Source of the DNA: Rhodococcus sp. HNM0569
GTDB lineage: Bacteria > Actinomycetota > Actinomycetes > Mycobacteriales > Mycobacteriaceae
Direction of reading: 5' to 3'
Assembly: GCF_012726205.1 (NCBI RefSeq)
Contig: NZ_JAASAE010000001.1
Span: 62,001 to 126,000 of the forward strand
DNA length: 64,000 nt
This document shows positions 22,168-35,621 of this stretch, in pieces (within the stretch, counting starts at the first letter, position 1; each line of letters begins with the position of its first letter). Below the pieces are notes generated by a model. That model ran no database searches, had not been told where the DNA came from, and worked only from the letters and a program-made list of their open reading frames with translations. The translations under genes were made by a program, and so were the position numbers.

Positions 22168-23087
22168 CGTGCGCTCACCTCGTTGCCCAGTCGTGCTCCG
22201 CGGGCCCAGTCGGCCGCCGCCATGTCCTTCTTGCCTTGCGGCTGCACGCGGTCCAGCGCGACCGCAGTGGTCGCGGTACCCACGAGTACTTCCTTCTTGC
22301 CGACGTCCAGTTGCCCGGGCGCGAGAGCGCGGTCGGTCACCCGCACGGGCCCGAGTTTGACGCGGAGGTCGCCGATCTCGGTCCACGCGCCCGGCGCGGG
22401 CGTGACGGATCGGATGTGCCGGTCGACGGCATACGCGGGCTCGTCCCAGCGCACGCGAGCGGACTCGACGGTGATCTTCGGCGCATAGGACACGCCGTCG
22501 TCGGGCTGCGGGACGGCGTGCACGCTGCCGTCCTCGAGGGCGTCGAGGACCGAGTCCAGCAGGACGGCGCCGCTGTGTGCGAGCCGGTCCAGCAGCGCCC
22601 CCGCGGTGTCGGTGGCGCGAATCGTCTCGGTGGTGACGCCGTACACGGGCCCGGTGTCGAGACCGGCCTCGAGGTGGAAGACGCTGGCTCCGGTGACCTC
22701 GTCGCCCGCGGCGATCGCCGCCTGCACGGGTGCGGCACCGCGCCATGCAGGCAGCAACGAGAAGTGCAGGTTGAGCCACCCGATGCGCGGCACGTCGAGC
22801 ACGTGCTGCGGCACGAGCGCGCCGTACGCGACGACAGGACAGCAGTCGGGCGAGAGCTCGGTCAGCCGGTCGACGAAGTCCGGGTCGGCCGGCCTGCCCG
22901 GCGTCAGAACCTCGATGCCGTGCTCGTCGGCGAGCGCCGCGACGGGTGAGCGGGCGGTGCGCCTGCCTCGACCGGACGCCGCGTCGGGACGCGTGAGCAC
23001 CGCGACGACCTCGTGACGGGTGGAGTCGAGCAACCTGCGCAGCGACGGCACTGCGGGCTCGGGGGTTCCGGCGAACACGATCCGCAC
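22164..23087 (-). CDS. fmt: Methionyl-tRNA formyltransferase
   Basis: It formylates initiator Met-tRNA using 10-formyltetrahydrofolate. The 307-residue product starts [19 protein letters not shown] and has the folate/catalytic signature [21 protein letters not shown] (key: [15 protein letters not shown]), plus [14 protein letters not shown]. The family's SLLP-type motif is intact. The GTG at 23087 is chosen over an upstream in-frame ATG at 23108 because the extension MRGGCAD has no counterpart. It heads the fmt-rsmB pair. About 190 bases separate it from the lipase gene. Confidence 0.96.
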   Translation of the reverse strand: MRIVFAGTPEPAVPSLRRLLDSTRHEVVAVLTRPDAASGRGRRTARSPVAALADEHGIEVLTPGRPADPDFVDRLTELSPDCCPVVAYGALVPQHVLDVPRIGWLNLHFSLLPAWRGAAPVQAAIAAGDEVTGASVFHLEAGLDTGPVYGVTTETIRATDTAGALLDRLAHSGAVLLDSVLDALEDGSVHAVPQPDDGVSYAPKITVESARVRWDEPAYAVDRHIRSVTPAPGAWTEIGDLRVKLGPVRVTDRALAPGQLDVGKKEVLVGTATTAVALDRVQPQGKKDMAAADWARGARLGNEVSAR

Positions 23088-23280
23088 GTCAGCACAACCT
23101 CCACGCACGGACTGTCACCACGTCGATGGCCACGATCGGCACTCTCCATCCGGGCTCTCGCCCCTCGCTGCTCACGCACGACGGCGCCCGGTCCGGCCCG
23201 TCCGTCCGGCACGGTCGTGCCCGTCCCGCCCGGTCCGAGTCTAAGGATCCCCCGACGCGGCGCGCCCGGCGGGCGCGACG

Positions 23281-24303
23281 TCACGACGAGTTCGAATCGA
23301 GGATCACCCGCAGGATGCCGGTTCCGAGGGGAACCGGGACGCACTCGCCGTGCGGCTCCGCGTCCGGGTCCAGCGCGGTGCGCACGAGGTCGAGCGCATA
23401 GGGATCGTAGGGGGCAAGGAAGTGGCCGGACGCGTCGGCCGGGCACGCGTCCTGCACCAGCACATTGGTCGCGCCGGGATCGCGCAGTGCGATGTCCGTG
23501 TACGGCTGGATCATCTCGTCGTATCGCGATCCGACGGTCGTGTAGTGCACTCCGGGAACGGTGTCGCCACCCGCGTTGAGCTCGGTGAGGAACGGCGAGC
23601 CGCGCATCTGCTGGCGCACCGCGCGCGACGTCAACTGCTCGGCCAGGTCGAGCCCGCCCGGCAGCGCATTGAGCAGATCGACGATGCCGTACATCGTGCC
23701 GCCGTAGGTGGGCGACGCCAGCCCGACCCAGCGGTCCGTGTGCGCTGCCCCGCCCCGCTCGTTGACGTAGTAACGGCTCACCGTCGCCCCCTGCGAGTAC
23801 CCGACGTAGTTCACGCGGTCGGCCCCTGTCGCGGCAAGGACGCGTCGCGTGAACTCCGCGAGCTGGTCCACGCTGTCGTACAGGTCTTCGGTGCCGAACG
23901 ATCGGGCACCGGGCGGCGCATCGCCCAGCGAGCCGGAGGTGCCGGACTCGGCCTCCGCGGCGCCACCGTAGTCGAGTGCGAACACGCACCAGCCGTCGGC
24001 CGCGAGCATCGGCGACAGGGCCGCCCAGTCGTCGTAGGCGCTCGAATCCGTGCCGTGGACGAGGATCACCGGTTCCGGATGCTCTCCGGTCGGCACGCAC
24101 GCGAAATCGTTCGCGCCTGCCGGTGCGGCGCCCGGATGCGCCCGCGCGTAGTGGAAGGCATCGGTCCGTGCCGCCTGCGGCGGGCCCGCCTCGGTCGGTA
24201 CCCGCCACTCGGACGCGGACGCGGGCCCCGCCGATGCGGCGACCACGGCGAGGACGCAGGTCGCCACCGTGACCGACCACCGTGTCGCACGCCCGCACCT
24301 CAT
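23281..24303 (-). CDS. Secreted alpha/beta-hydrolase, lipase class 2 type
   Basis: A 340-residue exported esterase or lipase. Residues 1-30 are a Sec signal peptide (basic RCGRATR, hydrophobic core VTVATCVLAVVAASA, cleavage after GPASA). The oxyanion region is PVILVHGTDSSAYDDW (about 78-93), the nucleophile Ser170 is in VGYSQGATVSRYY, and a late Asp and the His in DASGHFLAPYD complete the likely triad. It looks like the triacylglycerol lipases of actinobacteria; substrate is not known. It lies 67 bases downstream of padR on the same strand, so co-regulation is possible. It is absent at this place in the tuberculosis order. Confidence 0.9.
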   Translation of the reverse strand: MRCGRATRWSVTVATCVLAVVAASAGPASASEWRVPTEAGPPQAARTDAFHYARAHPGAAPAGANDFACVPTGEHPEPVILVHGTDSSAYDDWAALSPMLAADGWCVFALDYGGAAEAESGTSGSLGDAPPGARSFGTEDLYDSVDQLAEFTRRVLAATGADRVNYVGYSQGATVSRYYVNERGGAAHTDRWVGLASPTYGGTMYGIVDLLNALPGGLDLAEQLTSRAVRQQMRGSPFLTELNAGGDTVPGVHYTTVGSRYDEMIQPYTDIALRDPGATNVLVQDACPADASGHFLAPYDPYALDLVRTALDPDAEPHGECVPVPLGTGILRVILDSNSS

Positions 24304-24370
24304 GGTTCCGACTGTCCGCCGATTCCCCAGAGCCCGAAGAACTTCGAGTCAAGCGGTCAGTACGAGTGCA

Positions 24371-25153
24371 TCACGATTGTGCAGCGGGCCCCGCTCCGTC
24401 GCTGTCCCCGGCCTCACCGCTGTCCTCGGTGCCGGACTCGTCCTCCGCGAGGATCCGGTACACCGACTTACGTGCGTCGGTGAGCACCTGCGCCGCACGC
24501 GTGAGCTGGTCCTCGGAGCCGACGGCAGCGACCTGACCGACCGCGCCGGTGAGCGTACCGAGCAGCGCCCGCAGGTCGTGGTGTCGTCCGGGGACACCGC
24601 CGCGCACCTCGTCCCACGGTGTGCCCAATTCGGTGGCGTTGGTCTCGACGTACGTCTCGCCCGCCTCGGTGAGCCGCGCGGTCTTGCGGCCTGCGACCTT
24701 CTCGATCACGACGAGCCCCTCGTCCTCGAGTTGCGACAGCGCCGGGTAGATCGAGCCGGGGCTCGGCCGCCACACGCCGTCGCTGCGTTCGGTGATCTGC
24801 TGGATGAGCTCGTAACCGTGCATCGGAGATTCCGCGAGCAGCACGAGGATCGCGGCACGGACGTCACCGCGCCTGCCTCGACCGCCACGGCCTCGGCCGC
24901 GGCCGAATTCCCGCCCGAAGCGTGGCCCGAAGCGCGGGTCGACACCGGGCCCGAATTCGGGACCGAAGCCCCCGCCGCGACCGTGCGGCCGGCCCCGCCC
25001 CGGCCCGTGCGGGCCACCGTGACCCGGTCCGCGCCGCGGCGGTCCCCCGCGGCGTTGCTGTCGCGGATCGACGCCCGGACCGGACTGAGCGCCCGACGGG
25101 AAGGGTTCGTTGTGGAACGAATGTTCGTTGTGGAAGGCATGGAAGTGTTCCAT
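24371..25153 (-). CDS. PadR-family regulator with a His- and Gly-rich N-terminal extension
   Basis: The winged-helix PadR domain spans about residues 95-170: RAAILVLLAESPMHGYELIQQI, the SPGSIYPALSQLEDEGLV recognition region and KTARLTEAGETYV. A C-terminal coiled helix follows. The first 95 residues are unusual: MEHFHAFHNEHSFHNEPF is rich in His and Phe and could bind metal, then comes a Gly/Arg/Pro linker. ATG at 25153 is preceded by GGAGG. An upstream frame to 25216 crosses the operator and is rejected. A 22-bp inverted repeat upstream suggests autoregulation. The effector is unknown. Confidence 0.9.
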   Translation of the reverse strand: MEHFHAFHNEHSFHNEPFPSGAQSGPGVDPRQQRRGGPPRRGPGHGGPHGPGRGRPHGRGGGFGPEFGPGVDPRFGPRFGREFGRGRGRGGRGRRGDVRAAILVLLAESPMHGYELIQQITERSDGVWRPSPGSIYPALSQLEDEGLVVIEKVAGRKTARLTEAGETYVETNATELGTPWDEVRGGVPGRHHDLRALLGTLTGAVGQVAAVGSEDQLTRAAQVLTDARKSVYRILAEDESGTEDSGEAGDSDGAGPAAQS

Positions 25154-25171
25154 GATCAGCCTCCTTTCGTG

Positions 25172-25198
25172 TATCGCTGATAGATCAACGATATATCG
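25172..25198. promoter_or_regulatory. Probable PadR autoregulatory operator
   Basis: 25172-25193 is a 22-bp inverted repeat, TATCG-C-TGAT-AG-ATCA-A-CGATA, symmetrical at 18 of 22 positions. It overlaps a perfect 10-bp palindrome CGATATATCG (25189-25198). It lies 18 bases upstream of the padR start, in one of the most AT-rich segments of the window, where the promoter should be. Confidence 0.7.
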
Positions 25199-25240
25199 GC
25201 ATTTGCAACACGGCAAGGGTGCATTCGGGTGTGCATCGAC

Positions 25241-27283
25241 TCACCCGATGTGCAGTGGGTCCATCTGGACGCGCACCGAGCCCGCGTTCTTGCGTGCGCT
25301 GCGCACCGACTGCGCAGCCCGCAATGCGTCGGCGAGGGCGTAGCCCTCGAGCCTGGGCACACGCACGAGCATCCGCGCCGGCTCGGCGTCGTCCGAGCCC
25401 GGAACCCGCGACGACGCGGGCAGCGGCACCGGCCCGAGCACCTCGGCCGAGGCGGGCAGGTCGGCAGCGTTCACGAGATCGCCCACGGCCTCTTCCGGAC
25501 CGTCGAGAGCGGCCATGTGCACCGCGGGCGGAAAACCGACCTCGTCGCGTTCGCCGAGTTGCAGTCGCGCATGCCCGACCGGATCCCAGCGGACCAGGGC
25601 CTGCACGGTGCGGACGCCCGCGTCCGCAACGACGACGACGCTGCCTCCGCCGGCCGCCGGCCGGACCAGCGCCGCCGCGCCCATCCAGCGCCGCAGCGCT
25701 TCCTCGGCCGCGCGGAGATCGGGACGGCCGAGCAACGCCCAGCCGTCGAGGAGCAGCGCGGCCCCGTACCCACCGTCGACGACCGGTTCGGCGCCGACCG
25801 TCGCGACCACGATCGCCGGGCCTGTCGGCACCGAGGTGAGGACGGCGTCGCCACTCGAACCACGCACCGGGACACCGGGAAACGCCCGGCCGAGCTCTTC
25901 GGCCGTGCGGCCCGCGCCGATCACGACCGCACGCAGCGCACGTGCACCGCACGCGTGGCAGCGGTGCGCCGCGTCGCCACTGCCGCACCAACGGCACGAC
26001 GGTGCGGCAGCGGCGTCGGCGGCGGACGTCTCGGGGAGCGCGAGCGGGCCGTTGCACCGTCTGCACCGTGCGGGCGCACGGCATTTGGCGCACGCGAGGC
26101 TCGGGACGTAGCCGCGCCGGGGCACCTGGACGAGGACAGGCCGCTGCGCGGCGAGGGCGTCGCGCGCCGCCGCGAACGCGACCGCGGGTATGCGTGCGGC
26201 ACGCGCGAGTGGATCGCGTGCGAGGGCCTGGTCGCTGTCGGCCAGCGCCGTCACCTTCGGCGCCCCGGCGCGCACCACGTCGCGAGGCGCCACCAGATCG
26301 TGCGCCCAGCCCGTCTCCACCAGCAGCTGCCCCTCCGCACTGCGCGCATAGCCGCCGAGCACGAAGGCGCATTCCGACGCGTACGCGCGCAGCGCCGCCA
26401 CCTCACGCGCGTGCGGATACGGTGCGCGCGGCTCGGCGAGCGAGTCGTCGCCGTCGTCCCACACTGCAACGAGACCGAGATCGGGTGTCGGCGCGAAGAT
26501 CGTGCTGCGTGTCCCGACCACGATCCGCGCCGTGCCGCGCAGCGCCGCGAGCCACCGGCGGTATCGCACCGCAGGGCCCAGCCCCGCGGCGAGGGCCACG
26601 ACGGCCTCCGCGCCCGCAACCTCGCTGCACGCGGCGTGCAGACGATCGAGATCCTTCTGGTCGGGGACGACGAGAACCGCGCTGCGGCCACGGGCGACGA
26701 CGACCGACGCGAGATCCGCGAGGCGGTGCGCCCAGTCGTCTCCCGGCGCGCACTGCCACACCGCGCGCGGCCCACGCCCGGCCTCGAGCGCGTCGACGAA
26801 GTTGCTCCCGTGTGTGTAGCGCGCCCAGCTCGACAGATCTGGCTGCGGGGCAGGATCAGGAACCGCCGCCGGCTCCGCCGGGGCCGGCGGGGGCTCGTCC
26901 TCGACGCGGGCGTGCCGCGGCGGGATCGCGAGACGCAGCACGTCGGCGCGCGTGCCCGCGTACCGCTGCGCGACCAGCTCGGTGAGCCGGACGATCTCGG
27001 GTGTGAGCACCTGCTCCGACGACACCACCCGATCGAGCCGCCCGAGCTTGCCGTCGTGATCGCTCGACGCGAGGCGGGCGAGCAGGAACCCGTCGACCAG
27101 GCGCCCCGAGAAGCGCACCCGCACCCGCACCCCCGGCTGCGCCTGATCGTCGAGCTCCGGTGGGACGAGATAGTCGAACTCGCGGTCCAGGTGCGCGACC
27201 GGCAACAGCGGCAGCACCCGGGCCACCGGGAGCTCCGGCGAGGCGGCGATCTCCGCCTCGCCGCTCAGTGCACGGTCTGTCAC
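25241..27283 (-). CDS. priA: Primosomal protein PriA, helicase-motif-deficient actinobacterial type
   Basis: PriA helps restart replication at abandoned forks. The 680-residue product has the N-terminal DNA-binding domain (VLPLLPVAHLDREFDYLVP; GVRVRVRFSGRLVDGFLL) and the eight-Cys zinc module (CAKCRAPARCRRC near 395 and CRWCGSGDAAHRCHAC near 430). The region where a helicase has GxTGSGKT reads VWQCAPGDDWAHRLADLAS, with no P-loop Lys, and the DEEH box is absent, so it is probably not an active helicase. Mycobacterial PriA is similarly described. GTG start at 27283; metK lies 27 bases upstream on the same strand. Confidence 0.92.
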   Translation of the reverse strand: MTDRALSGEAEIAASPELPVARVLPLLPVAHLDREFDYLVPPELDDQAQPGVRVRVRFSGRLVDGFLLARLASSDHDGKLGRLDRVVSSEQVLTPEIVRLTELVAQRYAGTRADVLRLAIPPRHARVEDEPPPAPAEPAAVPDPAPQPDLSSWARYTHGSNFVDALEAGRGPRAVWQCAPGDDWAHRLADLASVVVARGRSAVLVVPDQKDLDRLHAACSEVAGAEAVVALAAGLGPAVRYRRWLAALRGTARIVVGTRSTIFAPTPDLGLVAVWDDGDDSLAEPRAPYPHAREVAALRAYASECAFVLGGYARSAEGQLLVETGWAHDLVAPRDVVRAGAPKVTALADSDQALARDPLARAARIPAVAFAAARDALAAQRPVLVQVPRRGYVPSLACAKCRAPARCRRCNGPLALPETSAADAAAAPSCRWCGSGDAAHRCHACGARALRAVVIGAGRTAEELGRAFPGVPVRGSSGDAVLTSVPTGPAIVVATVGAEPVVDGGYGAALLLDGWALLGRPDLRAAEEALRRWMGAAALVRPAAGGGSVVVVADAGVRTVQALVRWDPVGHARLQLGERDEVGFPPAVHMAALDGPEEAVGDLVNAADLPASAEVLGPVPLPASSRVPGSDDAEPARMLVRVPRLEGYALADALRAAQSVRSARKNAGSVRVQMDPLHIG

Positions 27284-27310
27284 GGCGCGACTGCGGGCCG
27301 CGTGCGCGGC

Positions 27311-28525
<1,215 letters not shown>

Positions 28526-28550
28526 AGAACTCCCTCTCGACATGCCCGGT

Positions 28551-28604
28551 GCGGACTATGACCACAGTGCGGACTCGACAATCTCGGCGGACTCGACAAC
28601 CTTG
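28551..28604 (-). repeat. Three 18-bp-phased direct repeats upstream of metK
   Basis: Units begin at 28551, 28569 and 28587, each opening with GCGGACT on the + strand (AGTCCGC on the coding strand). Units 2 and 3 share 13 bases exactly (GCGGACTCGACAA). The array ends 26 bases before the metK start and so lies in the 5' UTR or promoter. It could bind a regulator or be a recent short duplication. Confidence 0.6.
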
Positions 28605-28701
28605 CGCCCTCTTCGGGCGAGACATTAGCCCTTCTCCCCGACGACCGACACCCATCGAATCATGCGATTCGGCGCGGCGCGGCCACCGGGCATTCGGAAC
28701 G

Positions 28702-29994
28702 CTACTCGCGTCCCGAATGCACCAGACGCGCGACCGCATCCAGGACGCGGCTCGCCATGAGCGACTTCGAACCGTGCTCGAGCGCCGACTCGGACCCGTC
28801 GGCGGCCAGCAGCCAGCCGTCGTTGTGGTCGACCTCGAACGCCTTGCCCTCCCCGACCGCATTGACGACGAGCAGGTCGCAGCCTTTGCGCTCGAGCTTC
28901 GCCCGCGCATACGTGAGGACGTCCCCCTGCGCGTCGCCCGTTTCGGCCGCGAAGCCGACCACGACGGACGAGGCGGGGATGCGCCCTGCCCGGCGCGACT
29001 CGACGATGCCCGCGAGGATGTCCGGATTCTTGGTGAGAGCGACGGAATCGGGCTCGCCCGAGCCCTTCTTGATCTTGCTCGCGACCGTGGTGGTGGGCCG
29101 GAAATCGGCAACCGCCGCGGCCATCACGATCGCGTCGCACTGCGGCGCGTGCTTCGTGACCGCCGACTGCATGTCCTCGGCGGTCTTGACGTGCACGACG
29201 TCGACGCCTGCCGGCTCCGCGAGGCCCGTGGTGTAACCCGAGACGAGCACGACATCCGCGCCTCGCTGCGCGGCCAGCCGGGCGAGCGCGTAGCCCTGTT
29301 TGCCCGAGCTGCGATTACCCAGGAAACGCACCGGGTCGAGCGGTTCGCGCGTGCCACCTGCCGACACCAGCACGCGCACGCCTTCCAGGTCGCGCGGCAT
29401 CGCGTCGGCGCGCTCGAGGAGCAGCGTCGCGAGCAACCCGATCTCGTCGGGATCGGGAAGTCGGCCCGCGCCGGTGTCCTTGCCGGTGAGCCGGCCCGAT
29501 GCGGGCTCGAGCACGATGGTGCCGCGGCTGCGCAGCGTCGCGACGTTCGCGACCGTCGCGGGATGCTCCCACATCTCGGTGTGCATCGCGGGCGCGAACA
29601 CCACGGGACATCGTGCGGTGAGGAGGGTCGCGGTGAGCAGGTCGTCGGCGCGGCCGGACACGGCGCGCGCCATCAGGTCGGCCGTCGCGGGTGCGACCAC
29701 GACGAGATCGGCGTCCTGCCCGAGCCGCACGTGCGGCACCTGCGGCACGTCGGAGAACACCCCGGTGTGCACGGGATTGCCGGACAGCGCCTCGAACGTG
29801 GCCTTGCCGACGAATTCGAGGGCCGACTCGGTGGGCACGACACGAACGTGATGGCCCGCCTCGGTGAAGTACCGGACGAGGGTGCACGCCTTGTACGCGG
29901 CGATGCCTCCCGCGACACCGACGACGATGCGCTTGTGTGGGACTGCGGGGGCAGATTGCGCCTGCGCCGACGGCGCCTGCGGCGATGCGGACAC
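28702..29994 (-). CDS. coaBC: Bifunctional phosphopantothenoylcysteine decarboxylase / phosphopantothenate-cysteine ligase
   Basis: CoaBC carries out two consecutive steps of coenzyme A synthesis. The N-terminal flavoprotein CoaC half (about 18-195) has RIVVGVAGGIAAYKA, the PHVRLGQDADLVVVAPATA active-site His region and PAMHTEMWEHP. The C-terminal CoaB half has VLVSAGGTREPLDPVRFLGN, NRSSGKQGYALA and MAAAVADFRP. The 430-residue length is normal. The GTG at 29994 follows GGGGGAGGGCG and gives a short Ala/Pro/Gln-rich leader. It is 15 bases downstream of rpoZ. Confidence 0.96.
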   Translation of the reverse strand: MSASPQAPSAQAQSAPAVPHKRIVVGVAGGIAAYKACTLVRYFTEAGHHVRVVPTESALEFVGKATFEALSGNPVHTGVFSDVPQVPHVRLGQDADLVVVAPATADLMARAVSGRADDLLTATLLTARCPVVFAPAMHTEMWEHPATVANVATLRSRGTIVLEPASGRLTGKDTGAGRLPDPDEIGLLATLLLERADAMPRDLEGVRVLVSAGGTREPLDPVRFLGNRSSGKQGYALARLAAQRGADVVLVSGYTTGLAEPAGVDVVHVKTAEDMQSAVTKHAPQCDAIVMAAAVADFRPTTTVASKIKKGSGEPDSVALTKNPDILAGIVESRRAGRIPASSVVVGFAAETGDAQGDVLTYARAKLERKGCDLLVVNAVGEGKAFEVDHNDGWLLAADGSESALEHGSKSLMASRVLDAVARLVHSGRE

Positions 29995-30008
29995 TCGCCC
30001 TCCCCCGG

Positions 30009-30311
30009 TCACTCGCCTTCGGTGTGTTCGAGCAGGTCGGAGTGGATCTCGCGCATCGCGATCGACAGCGGCTTCTCCTGCAGGCCCGGCTCGACCAGCG
30101 GACCGACGTACTCGAGGATGCCGTCGCCGAGCTGGTTGTAGTAGTCGTTGATCTGCCGCGCGCGCTTGGCCGCGTAGATGACCAGCGCGTACTTCGACGA
30201 CGTGCGCTCGAGCAGCTCGTCGATGGGCGGGTTGGTGATTCCGAGAGGAGTGTCGTACGCCGGGGCCTCGCCCGGCGTGGGAATGGTGGACGCGGCAGTG
30301 GAGCTGCTCAC
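30009..30311 (-). CDS. rpoZ: DNA-directed RNA polymerase omega subunit
   Basis: Omega is the small RNA polymerase subunit that stabilises the beta-prime chain. The 100-residue product has the actinobacterial omega core [32 protein letters not shown] (key: [20 protein letters not shown]) and a C-terminal EIHSDLLEH helix. GTG start at 30311 with AGGAG 10 bases upstream. It sits between gmk and coaBC, the conserved gmk-rpoZ-coaBC-metK order. Confidence 0.96.
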   Translation of the reverse strand: MSSSTAASTIPTPGEAPAYDTPLGITNPPIDELLERTSSKYALVIYAAKRARQINDYYNQLGDGILEYVGPLVEPGLQEKPLSIAMREIHSDLLEHTEGE

Positions 30312-30382
30312 TCGGTTGTCTCCTGAAGTTCGGAAAAACGGATGTGTACGTGCCGGCCCTGGTGAGGATCGGCCCGGGACGA

Positions 30383-31015
30383 TCAGGGGGCGTCGGCCGG
30401 ATGGTCGGCGTCGCCGGGATGCCCGACCAACAATCGTACCAACTCGTCGACCGTCGCATCGAGGTCCTCGTTGATCAGGACGACGTCGAACTCGTCCTGT
30501 GCCGCGAGCTCGACCCGCGCGGTGTCGAGACGGCGTTGCACGATCTCCGGCGGCTCGGTGCCGCGGCCGGTGAGCCTACCCACCAGCACGTCCCAGCTGG
30601 GCGGCGCGAGGAACACGAGCGTGGCCTCGGGCATCGCGGCACGCACGGCCCGCGCGCCCGCCAGATCGACCTCGACGAGCACCGGGTGCCCGGCGGCCAG
30701 GGCGTCCTGCACCGGCCCCGCGGGGGTGCCGGACAATTGCAGTCCGCCGTGGATCTCGGCCCACTCGAGCAGCTCGCCGTCGTCGATCATGCGCCGGAAC
30801 TCGGCGGTGTCGATGAAGCGGTAGTCGCGACCGTCGACCTCACCCGGGCGTGGCGCGCGCGTGGTGGCGGACACCGAGAACATCAGGTCCGGGACCCGCT
30901 CGCGCAGCTCCCGCACGACGGTCGACTTGCCTACGGCCGAGGGGCCGGCCAATACCACGAGCCGGCCCCTCCGCACGGCGTTCGCACGCCCTGACACGTG
31001 TGCGTCAGCAGTCAC
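30383..31015 (-). CDS. gmk: Guanylate kinase
   Basis: It phosphorylates GMP to GDP. The 210-residue protein has the P-loop [19 protein letters not shown] near residue 20, the GMP-binding [21 protein letters not shown] (key: [12 protein letters not shown]) and the lid [16 protein letters not shown]. The C-terminal 10 residues are a short acidic tail. GTG start at 31015, just 8 bases after the mihF stop, consistent with co-transcription with mihF. Confidence 0.96.
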   Translation of the reverse strand: MTADAHVSGRANAVRRGRLVVLAGPSAVGKSTVVRELRERVPDLMFSVSATTRAPRPGEVDGRDYRFIDTAEFRRMIDDGELLEWAEIHGGLQLSGTPAGPVQDALAAGHPVLVEVDLAGARAVRAAMPEATLVFLAPPSWDVLVGRLTGRGTEPPEIVQRRLDTARVELAAQDEFDVVLINEDLDATVDELVRLLVGHPGDADHPADAP

Positions 31016-31023
31016 CGACGCAC

Positions 31024-31344
31024 TCAGGCGTCGAAATCGAAGCGAGCGAGCAGCGCCTTGCGCTGCCGGTCGCCCAGGCCACGGAGGCGCCGCGTCGGCG
31101 CGATCTCGAGCTCGGTCATGATCTCCTGCGCCTTGACCTTGCCCACCTTGGGCAGTGCCTCGAGCAGCGCCGAGACCTTCATCTTGCCCAGGATCTCGTC
31201 GTTCTCGGCGTCGGCGAGCACCTGCTTGAGGTCGGTGCCGCCGCGCTTGAGGCGCTCTTTGAGCTCCGCCCGGGCACGACGGGCAGCAGCCGCCTTCTCC
31301 AAAGCAGCGGCGCGCTGCTCGTCAGTCAACTGGGGAAGGGCCAC
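31024..31344 (-). CDS. mihF: Actinobacterial integration host factor MihF
   Basis: A small nucleoid-associated DNA-binding protein, required by some phage integrases in mycobacteria and unrelated to proteobacterial IHF. The 106-residue product is typical: [27 protein letters not shown] is a long basic helix, and the second half has the HhH-like [19 protein letters not shown] and the end [21 protein letters not shown] start at 31344, with AACCGTGG-type context. It is upstream of gmk, as in mycobacteria. A weak imperfect hairpin (31380-31397) may end pyr transcripts upstream of it. Confidence 0.94.
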   Translation of the reverse strand: MALPQLTDEQRAAALEKAAAARRARAELKERLKRGGTDLKQVLADAENDEILGKMKVSALLEALPKVGKVKAQEIMTELEIAPTRRLRGLGDRQRKALLARFDFDA

Positions 31345-31470
31345 GGTTCCTCCGTCTCATCGTTGGCAAACAGTCCGAACCGCCGGTCAACCAGCGGCGA
31401 TAGCGACCGTACTCAGCCCCGCCGACGATTGCGAACCGACCCCCCGCAGGTGATCGCGAAATCGGATGGG

Positions 31471-32288
31471 TTAAGCGAGCGCGGTCTCGACCTCGTCGCG
31501 GAGCGTCGCTGCCGCGTCGCGGAGCGCCCCGACCTCGGGCCCCGCATGCAACACACTACGAGAAGCGTTCGGCAACAACAACTTCCGATCACCCTCGAAC
31601 ACCGAAGCGAGATCCGCCGGGGTGGCGCCCTGTGCCCCGAGGCCCGGCGCCAGGATCGGCCCCGTGAAATTCGACAAGTCGAGGCCGTGACCACGGGTCG
31701 CCCCCACCACCAACCCGGCCAGGTCGCGCTGGGCCTCGTTCCGCGCCGCCGCGGCATCGACGACTTCCTGCGCGGTGGTCCGCCCCGACTCCACTCGCGC
31801 CGTCTGCAGACCCGCACCCTCCGGGTTCGACGTGCGGGCGAGCACGAACACTCCCCCGCCCGACGCCGTCGCTGCGTCCAGCGCGGGCTCGAGCGCGCCG
31901 AAGCCGAGGTACGGGGACACCGTGACGGCATCCGCCCGCAACGGCGACGTCTCGCCGAGCCACGCGTCCGCATAGGCCGCCATCGTCGACCCGATGTCGC
32001 CGCGCTTGGCATCCGCGACGACCAGGATCCCGGCGTCCCGCAATGCCGCGAACGCACGCTCGAGTGCCGCGTAGCCCGCCGATCCGTACGCCTCGAAGAA
32101 CGCGACCTGAGGCTTGACCACCGCGACCTCGCCGGCGAACGCCTCGACGCATGTCCGAGCGAATGCGTCGACGCCCGCGGCGGACACGGGCAGGCCCCAC
32201 CGCTCGAGCAGGGTCGGATGAGGGTCGATGCCCACACACAGCCGGCCGCGCGCGGCTACCGCCGCGCGCAGCCGCTCGCCCCAACTGC

Positions 32289-32292
<4 letters not shown>
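31471..32292 (-). CDS. pyrF: Orotidine 5'-phosphate decarboxylase, type 2
   Basis: Last enzyme of UMP synthesis. The 273-residue length and the motifs are of the actinobacterial type 2 family: [15 protein letters not shown] near the start, [13 protein letters not shown], the catalytic [18 protein letters not shown], and the phosphate loop [18 protein letters not shown]. The GTG at 32292 overlaps the carB stop as GTGA; the frame is open far upstream inside carB only because of GC bias. It is the last gene of the pyrimidine operon. Confidence 0.96.

Positions 32293-35620
<3,328 letters not shown>

Positions 35621-35621
<1 letters not shown>

Noticed and set aside
28526-28701. SAM riboswitch upstream of metK
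   Set aside because: No conserved core of SAM-I, SAM-II or SAM-IV types was recognised; the repeats found are direct and 18-bp phased, not an aptamer fold. A covariance-model search would settle it.
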